Source of the DNA: Serratia odorifera
GTDB lineage: Bacteria; Pseudomonadota; Gammaproteobacteria; Enterobacterales; Enterobacteriaceae
NCBI RefSeq assembly: GCF_900635445.1
Contig: NZ_LR134117.1
Span: 1,116,001 to 1,180,000 of the forward strand
Length of the DNA: 64,000 nt
Reading direction: 5' to 3'
Both the position numbers and the translations under genes were made by a program. The notes under the pieces were generated by a model. The model was not told the DNA's origin. It saw only the letters and a list, made by a program, of their open reading frames with translations, and made no database searches. This document shows, one piece after another, positions 48,256-58,344 of the stretch (the stretch's first letter is position 1; every line of letters starts with the position of its first letter).

Positions 48256-50177
48256 ATGATTGTATTCTCCTCGCTACAAATTCGACGCGGTACCCGTGTC
48301 TTGCTGGACAACGCCACGGCGACGGTTAATCCAGGTCAAAAGGTCGGCCTGGTGGGCAAAAACGGCTGCGGCAAGTCTACGCTGCTGGCGCTGCTGAAGG
48401 GCGAAATCGCCGCAGACGGCGGCAGTTACAGCTTTCCGAGCAACTGGGCGCTGGCCTGGGTCAACCAGGAAACGCCGGCGCTCGACGTGCCGGCACTGGA
48501 GTATGTCATCGATGGCGATCGCGAGTTCCGCCAGCTCGAAGCCGAGCTGCAACAGGCCAACGATCGCAATGACGGCAACGCCATCGCCACGCTGCACGGC
48601 AAGCTGGACGCCATCGACGCCTGGACGGTGCGCGCCCGCGCTTCCAGCCTGTTGCATGGACTGGGCTTTTCCAATGAACAGCTGCAAAAGCCGGTGCGCG
48701 CCTTTTCCGGCGGCTGGCGGATGCGTCTCAACCTGGCACAGGCGCTGCCTCTGCCGTTCCGACCTGCTGCTGCTCGACGAACCCACCAACCACCTGGATC
48801 TGGACGCGGTGATCTGGCTGGAACGCTGGCTGAAAGGCTACGCGGGTACGCTGGTGCTGATCTCGCATGACCGAGACTTCCTTGACCCGATCGTTGACAA
48901 GATCCTGCATATCGAACAGCAAACCATCAACGAATACACCGGCAATTACTCCTCGTTCGAACGCCAGCGTTCGACCAAGTTGGCGCAGCAGCAGTCGATG
49001 TATCAGCATCAGCAGGAGAAGGTGGCGCATCTGCAGAGCTTTATCGATCGCTTTAAAGCCAAGGCGTCCAAGGCCAAACAGGCGCAAAGCCGCATCAAGA
49101 TGCTGGAACGGATGGAGCTGATCGCCCCGGCGCACGTCGACAACCCGTTCAGCTTCAGCTTCCGCGAGCCGGAAAGCCTGCCGAACCCGCTGCTGCGTAT
49201 GGAAAAGGTCAGCGCCGGCTATGGCGATAACATCATTTTGCAATCCATCAAGCTGAATCTGGTGCCCGGCTCACGCATCGGCCTGCTGGGGCGCAACGGC
49301 GCCGGCAAATCAACGCTGATCAAACTGCTGGCCGGTACGCTGGATCCGCTGAGCGGTGAAATCGGTCTGGCAAAGGGCATCAAGCTCGGTTATTTCGCAC
49401 AGCATCAGTTGGAGTTTTTACGCGCCGACGAATCGCCATTGCAGCACCTGAGCCGCATCGCGCCACGAGTGCTGGAAACAACAACTGCGTGACTATCTGG
49501 GTGGCTTCGGCTTCCAGGGCGATAAGGTCACCGAACAAACCGAACGCTTCTCGGGCGGTGAAAAAGCACGCCTGGTGCTGGCGCTGATCGTCTGGCAGCG
49601 TCCTAACCTGCTGCTGCTTGATGAACCGACCAACCACCTGGATCTGGACATGCGCCAGGCGCTGACCGAAGCGCTAATCGATTTTGAGGGTGCGTTGGTG
49701 GTGGTGTCGCACGACCGACACCTGCTACGCTCCACCACCGACGATCTGTATCTGGTGCATGACGGCCAGGTCGAACCGTTCGAAGGCGATCTGGACGATT
49801 ACCAGCAGTGGCTGAGCGACTTACAAAAACAGCAGGCGCAGCAGGACGCGGCACCGAAACAGGACAGCGGCAACAGCGCGCAAGCGCGTAAAGATCAAAA
49901 GCGTCGCGAAGCCGAGTTCCGCAGCCAGACTCAACCGCTGCGCAAACAAATCGCCAAACTGGAACAGCAGATGGACAAGCTGGCAGCCGAACTGGCCGCG
50001 ACAGAGGAAAAGCTGGCGGACTCCACGCTGTACGACATCAGCCGCAAGGCCGAACTGACCGAATGCCTGCAACAGCAAAGCCAGGCCAAAAGCGCGTTGG
50101 AAGCAACAGAACTGACCTGGCTGGATGCCCAGGAGCAGTTGGAACAGCTGACCCAGGCGTTTGAATCAGAGAGTTGA
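48256..50177 (+). CDS. yheS: ABC-F family ATPase YheS (two frame breaks)
   Basis: YheS is an ABC-F protein, the group of ribosome-bound translation factors that relieve stalls; in E. coli its exact substrate is debated. It has two ATPase cassettes: GKNGCGKST, FSGGWRMRLNLAQAL and LLLLDEPTNHLDLD, then GRNGAGKST, FSGGEKARLVLALI and LLLLDEPTNHLDLD, joined by the P-site tRNA interaction linker (RSTKLAQQQSMYQHQQEKVA). A coiled-coil C-terminus follows. One base is extra near 48747 and one at 49475-49478. Corrected length is about 639 residues. It is divergent from kefG. Confidence 0.94.
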
Positions 50178-50233
50178 CGGTGGCGGTTGCGACGCATGCG
50201 CCAGCAACCGCGCCGCAGCCTACACAGGCGGTG

Positions 50234-51082
50234 CTACCCTTTATAAAACGGCTTATCGCCCAGTACCGTCGCGCGGTGCATAATGCGCCGCTGCGGCAGA
50301 TAGTCGGCGTTGGCATAGTGCTGCGTCACGCGATTATCCCAAATGGCGATGTCGTTTTCCTGCCAGCGCCAACGCACCTGGAACTCCGGCTTGGTAATAT
50401 GGGCAAACAAAAAGCCGAGTAACGCGTCGCTTTCCTTTGGTGACAGGTCAACGATGCGCGTGGTAAACCCTTCGTTGACGAACAGCGCCTGCTTGCCGCT
50501 GACCGGATGGGTACGCACCACCGGGTGCAGCAACGGCGGATTGTTCTGCACCGCCTGTCGCCAGCGCTGGTGCTGTTCTTCACTGCCACGATGCTTGTAC
50601 TCCGGAAAGGATTTGGTGAAGTCATGCTCGGCCCGCAACCCGCTCAACAACTGTTTGAACGGCGTCGACAACGCGTCAAAGGCGGCAATACCGCTGGCCC
50701 ATAGCGTATCACCGCCGGTGCTCGGCAGGCGTTTGGCGGCCAGAATCGCCCCCAGCGGGGGATTGTCGATAAACGTCACGTCGGTATGCCAGTTGTCATT
50801 GTCCGGCGGATTGTTGTCATCGGTATCCAGTACGATGATCTCCTCCACGTCACTGGCGTGCGGATAGACGGGATGAATGTGCAGATCGCCAAAGCGCCCG
50901 GCCAAATCACGCTGTTGCAGCGGTGTGATCGGTTGATTGCGGAAGAACAGCACCTGATGCTTCAGCAACGCGTGATAAAGCTGCTCGAACTGGCCATCGC
51001 CAAGCGGTCGCGCCAACGTGACGTTTTCCACCAAAGCACCGATATGCGGCCCCAACGGGGTAATCACCAAACGTTCGTTCAT
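50234..51082 (-). CDS. tauD: taurine dioxygenase TauD
   Basis: TauD is an Fe(II)/2-oxoglutarate dioxygenase that splits taurine to sulfite and aminoacetaldehyde. The 282 residues start at ATG 51082 (MNERLVITPLGPHIGALVEN). Iron ligands are His99 and Asp101 (NWHTDVTF) and the later His in NRVTQHYANADY; the arginine in PQRRIMHRATVLGD binds 2-oxoglutarate. The length agrees with E. coli. Start overlaps the tauC stop by 4 bp. It ends a tauABCD operon, here set between yheS and yheT. Confidence 0.97.
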   Translation of the reverse strand: MNERLVITPLGPHIGALVENVTLARPLGDGQFEQLYHALLKHQVLFFRNQPITPLQQRDLAGRFGDLHIHPVYPHASDVEEIIVLDTDDNNPPDNDNWHTDVTFIDNPPLGAILAAKRLPSTGGDTLWASGIAAFDALSTPFKQLLSGLRAEHDFTKSFPEYKHRGSEEQHQRWRQAVQNNPPLLHPVVRTHPVSGKQALFVNEGFTTRIVDLSPKESDALLGFLFAHITKPEFQVRWRWQENDIAIWDNRVTQHYANADYLPQRRIMHRATVLGDKPFYKG

Positions 51083-51918
51083 TGTTGTACTCCATGCCAC
51101 GGGGTTAATCGGCGCTGCAAGGCGCGTAGCCCCAGCTCCAGCCCAAATGCAATAATCGCAATCACGCTGATGCCGGCGATCACCACATCGGTCGCCAGAA
51201 ACTCACCGGCAGATTGCACCATAAAACCCAGCCCGCGCGTGGCGGCGATCAATTCGGCGGCCACCAGCGTAGACCACCCCACGCCGAGTCCGATGCGAAT
51301 ACCGGTCAGAATTTCCGGCAACGCATTCGGCAGCACCACGAAACGCAGCACTTGCCAACGATTGGCCCCCAAGGCACGGGCAGCACGCAATCGAACCTGT
51401 GCCACGCTGCGCACCCCGGCCACGGTAGACAACGTCACCGGCGCAAAGATTGCCAGGTAAATCAACAGGATTTTTGATGTTTCCCCGATGCCGAACCAGA
51501 TCACCATCAGCGGCAGGTAGGCTAACGGCGGTACCGGACGATAAATTTCTATCAGCGGGTCGAGAATACCGCGCACCGTGTCATTCAACCCCATGGCGAT
51601 ACCAACCGGAACGCCGATCATCACCGCCGCCAGCAGCGCCAGCAGAATACGCCCCAGACTGGCCGCCAGATGCTGCCATAACGTGGCGTCCATAAACCCT
51701 TGCGGACTGGCGATAGTCAGCAATTGATGCAGCACCTGCTGTGGTGACGGCAGAAACAGCGGGCTGATCAATCCCAGCGCGGTGATCCCCCACCAGACCG
51801 CCAAGGTTACCAGTAAGGTGGCCGCGCTCAGCCAGAGGTTGCGCGGCAGCGTGAGACGGCGGGCCGGCGCGCGCGCTGTCTGCCCGACGCTGGATTTCAA
51901 AATGGAATGCAGACTCAT
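51079..51918 (-). CDS. tauC: taurine ABC transporter permease TauC
   Basis: TauC is the inner-membrane permease of the taurine importer. The 279 residues have about six membrane segments and the EAA loop with ARALGANRWQVLRFVVLPNALPEI that contacts TauB. It overlaps both neighbours by 4 bp. Confidence 0.96.
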   Translation of the reverse strand: MSLHSILKSSVGQTARAPARRLTLPRNLWLSAATLLVTLAVWWGITALGLISPLFLPSPQQVLHQLLTIASPQGFMDATLWQHLAASLGRILLALLAAVMIGVPVGIAMGLNDTVRGILDPLIEIYRPVPPLAYLPLMVIWFGIGETSKILLIYLAIFAPVTLSTVAGVRSVAQVRLRAARALGANRWQVLRFVVLPNALPEILTGIRIGLGVGWSTLVAAELIAATRGLGFMVQSAGEFLATDVVIAGISVIAIIAFGLELGLRALQRRLTPWHGVQQ

Positions 51919-52679
51919 GACAGCGCCTCGCGTTCAAAGACCTTGCCGAGCACGTATTCGCGCCGGGCGATAAATTCCGGGTCGGACTTGATGGCGCGAC
52001 AGGCTTCACCGGCGGCGTAGCGACGACCAAAATCCAGCGACAGCCGTTCAACCACCTGGCCAGGCCCCAGCGATAGCAGCAACAGCTCGCTGGCCAGGAA
52101 TACCGCCTCTTCGATGTCATGGGTAATCAGCAGCACCTGCTTACCGGTATCGCGCCAAATGGTCAGCAACAGCTCCTGCATCTGCTCACGGGTAAAAGCA
52201 TCCAGCGCGCCAAACGGCTCATCCAACAGTAACAGCCGCGGGTCGGCCGCCAGTGCACGAGCAATCCCCACCCGTTGGCGCATGCCGCCGGACAGTTGCC
52301 AGATAAAATGCTGCTCATAGCCGGCCAGTCCGACGCGTTGCAGCATCTGCTGCGCCACCGCGCGGCGCGACGCTTTGCCGACGCCGGCCAGTTGCAAGCC
52401 GAACTCGACGTTATCTACCACGTTGCGCCACGGCAGCAAGCCTTCATGCTGGAATACCACGCCCCGCTCGGCACCCGGGCCGTTAACCGGTTTTTCATCA
52501 AGCGTGATGCTGCCCGCTGAAGGCGCGATAAATCCGGCAATCAGGTTCAACAGCGTGGTCTTGCCGCAACCTGACGGCCCGAGCACCACCACCAGTTCCC
52601 CACTGGCAATCTGGAATGACACATCGCGCAGCGCGGGGCGTCCCTGATATTCGGCTGAAAGACCACTGACGTTTAACAT
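51915..52679 (-). CDS. tauB: taurine ABC transporter ATP-binding protein TauB
   Basis: TauB powers the importer. Its 254 residues show Walker A GPSGCGKTT, signature LSGGMRQRVGIARAL and Walker B LLLLDEPFGALDAFT, then the switch histidine in LLITHDIEEAV. It begins MLNVSGLSAEYQGRPALRDV, 10 bp after tauA. Confidence 0.97.
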   Translation of the reverse strand: MLNVSGLSAEYQGRPALRDVSFQIASGELVVVLGPSGCGKTTLLNLIAGFIAPSAGSITLDEKPVNGPGAERGVVFQHEGLLPWRNVVDNVEFGLQLAGVGKASRRAVAQQMLQRVGLAGYEQHFIWQLSGGMRQRVGIARALAADPRLLLLDEPFGALDAFTREQMQELLLTIWRDTGKQVLLITHDIEEAVFLASELLLLSLGPGQVVERLSLDFGRRYAAGEACRAIKSDPEFIARREYVLGKVFEREALS

Positions 52680-52689
52680 GCCGACCTCC

Positions 52690-53685
52690 TTAAGGCTGCG
52701 GTGCAGCCTGCACCTGCTTGACGAAACGGTCGGTCACATAGGCGCTGTAATCATTGTCGACCTGCGGGATTTTGCCCTGCTGCTTGAGGAAGAGCGCGGT
52801 ATCATGGATCGCCTTTTCCACCGGCTGACCAAGCTGGCTGATTTGTTCGGCCACCGGCAGATAGCGATTACCCTTCACCAGTGGCGGGATCTGCGCTACC
52901 GGCACGCCGCTCAGGCGAGACAGGGTATTGAGATTGTTCTGGTCTTGCAGCCAGGCATCCGGCGCGGCCAGATAGGCCTGCTGCGCGCTGAGTGCGCTGG
53001 CGGCAAAGGCGGTGACCACCTCGGGATGCTGTTCGGCAAAATCCTTGCGCACCACCCACACGTCCAGCGTTGGCGATCCCCATTGCCCCACTTGCTCAGA
53101 ATCGGCCAGTACCCTGCCCTGCTTGGCCAGCTCGCTGACTACCGGTGCCCAGACGTAAGCGCCGTCAATGTCGCCACGCTGCCAGGCGGCAGCGATCGCC
53201 GGCGGTTGCAGATTGAGGATCTTCACCTGTTCGGGCTTGATGTCCCAATGCCTGAGCGCAGCCAGCAGGCTGTAATGAGTGGTGGAAATAAACGGCACCG
53301 CAATGCGCTTGCCAATCAGATCTTTTGGCGACTGGATGTCATTCTTGACCACCAGCGCTTCAGAATTTCCCAGTTGCGAGGCGATCAGGAATACTTCAAT
53401 CGGCAGTTTCTGGCTAGCGGCAACCGCTAACGGACTGGAGCCGATATTACCCATCTGCACGTCGCCAGACGCCAGGGCACGCAACACGCTGGAGCCGCTG
53501 TCGAACTTGCGCCAGTCGACCTGGGCGCCAGAGCGTTTGGCAAAGCTGTTTTCCGCCTGCGCGACCTTGGCAGGCTCCGCCGAGGTTTGATACGCCACGG
53601 TTACGTCCACCGCCTGCGCACTGGCCGCCGCCAGCGATAGCATCAGCAGCGCTGCGCCGCGTAAAGAAAAGAGTGTGCCCGCCAT
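52690..53685 (-). CDS. tauA: taurine-binding periplasmic protein TauA
   Basis: TauA captures taurine and related sulfonates in the periplasm. The 331 residues start with a signal peptide (MAGTLFSLRGAALLMLSLAA to ASAQA) and the mature protein opens VDVTVAYQTSAEPAKVAQAE, with the NMT1/SsuA-type fold. It heads the operon. The upstream gap 53686-53778 contains an AT-rich inverted repeat (GGAATAAAAAAATATTC) in the place where CysB/Cbl would act under sulfur limitation; I could not identify a definite site. Confidence 0.95.
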   Translation of the reverse strand: MAGTLFSLRGAALLMLSLAAASAQAVDVTVAYQTSAEPAKVAQAENSFAKRSGAQVDWRKFDSGSSVLRALASGDVQMGNIGSSPLAVAASQKLPIEVFLIASQLGNSEALVVKNDIQSPKDLIGKRIAVPFISTTHYSLLAALRHWDIKPEQVKILNLQPPAIAAAWQRGDIDGAYVWAPVVSELAKQGRVLADSEQVGQWGSPTLDVWVVRKDFAEQHPEVVTAFAASALSAQQAYLAAPDAWLQDQNNLNTLSRLSGVPVAQIPPLVKGNRYLPVAEQISQLGQPVEKAIHDTALFLKQQGKIPQVDNDYSAYVTDRFVKQVQAAPQP

Positions 53686-53778
53686 GATCCGCTCCGTTGA
53701 TAAACTGCTATTCAGTTATCTGTAGTTTTATCCGAGCGTCAGCGGGCATTGAAGGAATAAAAAAATATTCTTTATTAC

Positions 53779-54906
53779 TTATGGAACTATAAGCGTCGTC
53801 CATTGGCCGCCGGCGTCATGGCTGCGTCGGGCGGTTTCGATAAACGCCATGCCTTGCAATCCGCTTTCAATTCCCGGCAACAGCGGCGCGGCACCAGGCC
53901 CATGGCGCAAACGCTGCGCCGCCTCACGATAAATCTGGCCAAACCCTTCCAGATACCCTTCCGGGTGACCAGCCGGCACCCGTGCCAACGCGCGGTTTTC
54001 CGCATATTGAGAGGCTGCACCACGGGTCAAACAATACGCCGGTGCCGAATGGGGACGCATCCACAGCTGATTGGGGTTTTCCTGATTGAATTCCAGGCTG
54101 CCTGCGCTGCCGTAAATCCGCAACCGCAAGCCGTTCTCATGGCCACAGGCCACCTGGCTGGCCCACAAACGGCCGCGTGCGCCGTTGGCATAACGCATCT
54201 GCACCCGCACGTCATCATCCAGCCGACGGCCGGGAATAATGCTGCTCAGCTCGGCGCTGATGGTGACGGGCAGTTGACCGCAAACGAACTGCGCCAGTTG
54301 CCAGGCGTGAGTACCAACGTCGCCAATGCAGCCCGCCCCCGCCTTTTCCGGCTCGGCACGCCAGCCCGCCTGTTTGTTACCGCTTTGTTCCAGCGGCTGC
54401 GCCAGCCATTCCTGCAAATATTCTACCTCGACGAAGCGCAGCTCCCCCAGTTCCCCGGCCAGCACCCGACTGCGCGCTTCGCGGATCAGCGGGTAGGCGC
54501 TGTAATTATGGGTCAAGATCAGCTGTCGGCCGCTGCGACGCACGGTTTCAGCCAGTTGCAGCGCATCCTGGTACGAGGTGCACAACGGCTTATCGCAGAT
54601 CACATCGATGCCGGCGGTGAGAAACGCCGTCGCCGCCGGCGCGTGCAGGTGGTTTGGCGTCACGATCGCCACCACCTGAATGCCGTCCTCGCGCGCCGCT
54701 TCCTGCTGCGCCATCTGCTGGAAATCACCATAGCAGCGCTGCGCATCCAGCTGTAGCGACGCTCCGGTGCGCCGACAATTGTCCCAGTCCGAGGAAAACG
54801 CGCCGGCCACCAGGATAAATTCGTCATCCATGCGTGCCGCCAAACGATGCACTGCGCCAATGAAAGCCCCTTCGCCGCCGCCGACCATACCCAAACGTAA
54901 CCTCAT
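53779..54906 (-). CDS. Gfo/Idh/MocA-family NAD(P)-dependent oxidoreductase
   Basis: A 375-residue sugar or polyol dehydrogenase of the Gfo/Idh/MocA family, the last gene of a five-gene operon. The nucleotide loop GMVGGGEGAFIGAVH is at residues 6-20, the conserved lysine is in ICDKPLCTSYQDALQ and the catalytic D/H pair is likely in GDVGTHAWQLAQF. It is more distant from the other dehydrogenase in this operon than a duplicate would be. ATG at 54906 overlaps the stop of the isomerase gene by 4 bp. The substrate is unknown; oxidation at a ring carbon (for example C3 of a glycoside, or an inositol hydroxyl) is typical of relatives. Confidence 0.88.
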   Translation of the reverse strand: MRLRLGMVGGGEGAFIGAVHRLAARMDDEFILVAGAFSSDWDNCRRTGASLQLDAQRCYGDFQQMAQQEAAREDGIQVVAIVTPNHLHAPAATAFLTAGIDVICDKPLCTSYQDALQLAETVRRSGRQLILTHNYSAYPLIREARSRVLAGELGELRFVEVEYLQEWLAQPLEQSGNKQAGWRAEPEKAGAGCIGDVGTHAWQLAQFVCGQLPVTISAELSSIIPGRRLDDDVRVQMRYANGARGRLWASQVACGHENGLRLRIYGSAGSLEFNQENPNQLWMRPHSAPAYCLTRGAASQYAENRALARVPAGHPEGYLEGFGQIYREAAQRLRHGPGAAPLLPGIESGLQGMAFIETARRSHDAGGQWTTLIVP

Positions 54907-55968
54907 TCCTTGCCCTCCAGTCCGAGCATGGTTCTTACCGCAGCGCGATCGCTGCTGCCGGCGGCGAAATCGTCGAACGCCCGTTCAGCCACCGGTATGA
55001 TATGCCGGGCAATAAATGCCGCCCCTTCGCGTGCGCCCACCTCCGGCGCCTTCAGGCAGCATTCCCACTCCAGCGTCGCGGTACCGGGGGAAATCGTACT
55101 GCGCCAGTTTGCTGAAAATGGCAGCGAAATCAATCTGGCCGTCCCCCAGCGAGCGGAAACGCCCCGGCCGCTCCAGCCACGGCTGATAACCGCCGTAAAC
55201 GCCGCTACGCGCGCTCGGCCGGAACTCGGCGTCCTTGACGTGGAAGGCGCGAATGCGGTGGTGGTAGCGATCGATAAAACCAAGGTAATCCATCTGCTGC
55301 AAATGCAGATGACTCGGATCGTAAAGAATATGGCAGCGCGGATGGTTGCCGACCAAGCGCAGAAAACGCTCAAAGGTCACGCCGTCGTGCAGATCCTCCC
55401 CCGGATGCAGTTCGTAGCAAACGTCGACGCCGGCCTGGTCAAACGCATCGAGGATTGGACGCCAGCGCTGCGCCAGTTGGCCGAACGCCTCCTCCAGCAA
55501 CAACGCATTATGCGGCGGCCATGGATAAAAGTAGGGCCAGGCCAGCGCACCGGAAAACGTCACGTGCGCACTCAGGCCCAAGCGTTGCGAAGCCTGCGCC
55601 GCCAGCATCAGCTGATCGCAGGCCCACGCCTGGCGCGCACGCGGCTTACCACGCACCGCCTCGGGCGCAAAGCCCTCGAACGCGGCATCATAGGCCGGAT
55701 GCACCGCCACCAATTGGCCTTGCAGATGGGTCGACAGTTCGCTGATGCTCAGCCCATGCTGCGCCAAGCGTGCGCGTATCTGGTCGCAATAGGCCTGGCT
55801 GCGCGCCGCCTGTGCCAAATCAAAAATCGCCGCATCGCCGGTCGGCAGTTGCAGGCTGCGAAACCCCAGCCCCGCCGCCCATTGCGCCAGCCCATCCAGC
55901 GAATTGAACGGCGCCTGCGGACCGATAAACTGTGCCAGAAACACCCCCGGCCCGTTAATGGTTTTCAT
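54903..55968 (-). CDS. TIM-barrel sugar isomerase/epimerase-like protein (frameshift near 55088)
   Basis: This protein has the xylose-isomerase-like (AP endonuclease 2) TIM barrel found in sugar phosphate isomerases, IolE and 3-keto-glycoside processing enzymes. After MKTINGPGVFLAQFIGPQAP, candidate metal ligands are Glu in CYELHPGEDLHDG, Asp in LYDPSHLHLQ, His in AFHVKDAEF and Glu in ATLEWECCLK. The C run at 55086-55090 holds one base too many; removing it restores GTATLEWECCL and a protein of about 354 residues. Overlaps of 4 bp at both ends tie it to the two dehydrogenases. Confidence 0.87.
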
Positions 55969-57048
55969 TGCTCACCCCCTAACATTACCGTGCTCTGACT
56001 GCGTACCGCCTGGTCCGCCGCCAGTACCACCCGCAGGCTGTTAATCGCATCGCGCCAATGGTCGTTGAGATCGCCACCCTGCCGGATCGCCTGCAGGAAA
56101 AACTGCTGTTCGCGGCGGCATAACGCCAGATGATCGGGCTCGTCCCGACAATCAATCCATTCGTCCGCGTCGGTGAACCGGTTATCGGCGTCAAGGGTCG
56201 CATGATGCACCCGCAGCGATTCGGTGCGGGTATGGGCATCGACATTGTCCGACGCTCCCACGGCTGCGGCCTGTCGCGCCACGATCGATACCGCGCCACG
56301 CGGGCCGATCACATCCTTGATAAAGAATGCCGTCTCGCTGATCATCGGCCCCCAGCCCGCCTCGTACCAGCCGACCGAACCGTCGGCAAAGCGCACCTGC
56401 AGCTGACCGTAGTTGTACATGTCCGCCGGCAGCGCATCGCTCAGCCGGGCGCCGATCGCGCTGACGCTGACCGGCTCCGCCTGTGTCATTTGGCACATCA
56501 CGTCAAGGTAATGCACCCCCGCAATCGACGATCGGCGACAGCGACTGCATCAGATTGCGATGCACATTCCACATCTGGCCATGGCTCTGCTGGTTAAGGT
56601 TCATGCGCATCACCAACGGTTTGCCCAGGCCGCGTGCCAGGGTGACAAAGCGCTGCCATGACGGGTGGTGGCGCAGAATGTACCCCACCACCACCTGCCG
56701 CCGCGCGGCGCGAGCGGCGGCAATGACCCTTTCGGCACCCGCCACGCTGGTGGCCAGCGGTTTTTCGATAAACAGGTGGCAACCGGCCGCCAACGCCTGC
56801 AATGCATAGGCTTCATGGGTGTCGGGGTAGGTCGTCAGACACACCGCATCCGGCCGGGTTTGCGCCAGCGCGCTGGCAAAATCGGCAAACAGCGCATAGC
56901 CGCCGCCCAGTTGCCGATTGAGCGCATGGCGCGAATCGCCACGCGCCACCAGTCCGCATATCGTCACGCCGTCCATCGCCTGGTAGGCCGCTGCATGCGA
57001 CGCCCCCATGTTGCCGCACCCCACCACCAATACGCGCAAATCAGCCAT
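55965..57048 (-). CDS. second Gfo/Idh/MocA-family oxidoreductase (frameshift near 56518)
   Basis: The start is ATG 57048 (MADLRVLVVGCGNMGASHAA), within the last bases of the permease gene. The nucleotide loop is VVGCGNMGASH, the conserved lysine lies in FIEKPLATSVAG and the catalytic pair in IVDCGVHYLDVM. A run of five C's at 56516-56520 has one too many; removing it joins the N-terminal half to VHYLDVMCQMTQAEPVSVSA. The corrected length is about 360 residues. Two dehydrogenases and an isomerase-like protein in one operon suggest an oxidation, rearrangement and reduction route. Confidence 0.88.
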
Positions 57049-58300
57049 CGTTGCTGTCTCCTTTTGGCGTTTCGCGGTAGTTGAAGGTGAAGAAGAACAG
57101 CAGCGCAATTACCAACGCGCCAATCGCCGGATACCACCAGAAACTTTGCCATTGCGGCAACGCCGCCGCCCCCTGCGCCGTCACCATACGGTTGAACAAT
57201 GCGCCGCTGAGCTGCGAGCCGATCAACATGCCAAGGCCGTAGGTAAACAGCACCAGCAGGCTTTGCGCCTGCCCCTTGACCTTGTCGCCCGCCACTTTGT
57301 CGGTATAGATAAAACCGATGACGAAGAAAAAGTCATAACACATGCCGTGCAGGATAATGCCGAGGTAAATCATCCAGCGCAGCTCTTCGGTGATGCCAAG
57401 CGCAAACATCACGTAACGCAGGCACCATGACAGCATGCCGATCAACAGCATCATCTTGATGCCCAACCGAACGAACAGCAGCGGGATCAGCAGCATGAAG
57501 AACAGCTCGGACATTTGCCCCAGCGACATCACACCGCCGACGTTGCTAAAGCCGGTAGCCGCCACGAACGGCGCTGCATAGGCGTAATACGCCGCCAGCG
57601 GAATCGAGATCAGCGTGGCGCAGATGATAAACACCAGAAAATGGCGCTGCTTGAGCATCGCGAAAGCGTCAGCGCACAGCAGATCGCGCATCTGCACCGG
57701 TTTACCGCGCTCCGGTGCCGGGGTATGCGGCAAGGTGAAGCTGTAGATAGCCAATACCAGCGAAGCCACCGCCGCCAGGGTGAAAATGCCGGTACTGTCA
57801 GACAAACCGCTGGCGCCGACGATCAGCCCGGCCACAATCCACCCCAGCGTACCGAACGCCCGTACCACCGGGAAGGCCTTTTCGCTGTTGCTGAGACTGT
57901 AAAACGCCACGTTATTACTCAGCGCAATGGTCGGCATATAACACAGCATATAGCCGAAGATGACCCACAGCAGACCGCTTTGCTGATCGGCAAAAAAGCC
58001 CGGCATCCACCACAGCAATGCCGCGCCCACCAGATGCAGCAACCCCAGTACCTTTTGCGAGGCAAAGAAGCGATCCACCACCATGCCCAGAACGAACGGC
58101 GACAGAATCGAGGCAATCGGCCCGGTGGAATAAGCATCGCCGATGATCGCCGCCATGCCGTACTTGCCCATCACCACCCCGAGGGTGACGTACCACGCGC
58201 CCCAGACGAAGAATTGCAGGAACATCATCAGCGCCAGCCGCGGCACCACCCATTTGAATGTGACACTTTTGGCCCCCAGGGCCACGCTGTCGGTTTGCAT
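57041..58300 (-). CDS. nucleoside:H+ symporter (NHS) type MFS permease
   Basis: A 419-residue MFS transporter of the NHS group (NupG, XapB and YegT relatives) with about 12 membrane segments. It starts MQTDSVALGAKSVTFKWVVP and shows the family signature CYMPTIALSNNVAFYSL near the end of TM4, plus FGTLGWIVAG. The known members move nucleosides, but the neighbours here are sugar enzymes, so a sugar, polyol or glycoside is also possible. It overlaps the next gene by 8 bp, which puts transport and catabolism on one message. Confidence 0.88.
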   Translation of the reverse strand: MQTDSVALGAKSVTFKWVVPRLALMMFLQFFVWGAWYVTLGVVMGKYGMAAIIGDAYSTGPIASILSPFVLGMVVDRFFASQKVLGLLHLVGAALLWWMPGFFADQQSGLLWVIFGYMLCYMPTIALSNNVAFYSLSNSEKAFPVVRAFGTLGWIVAGLIVGASGLSDSTGIFTLAAVASLVLAIYSFTLPHTPAPERGKPVQMRDLLCADAFAMLKQRHFLVFIICATLISIPLAAYYAYAAPFVAATGFSNVGGVMSLGQMSELFFMLLIPLLFVRLGIKMMLLIGMLSWCLRYVMFALGITEELRWMIYLGIILHGMCYDFFFVIGFIYTDKVAGDKVKGQAQSLLVLFTYGLGMLIGSQLSGALFNRMVTAQGAAALPQWQSFWWYPAIGALVIALLFFFTFNYRETPKGDSNDG

Positions 58301-58344
58301 AACTCCCCCATCGATCTGTGTTGTTGTGGTTAACTGCTGTGTGT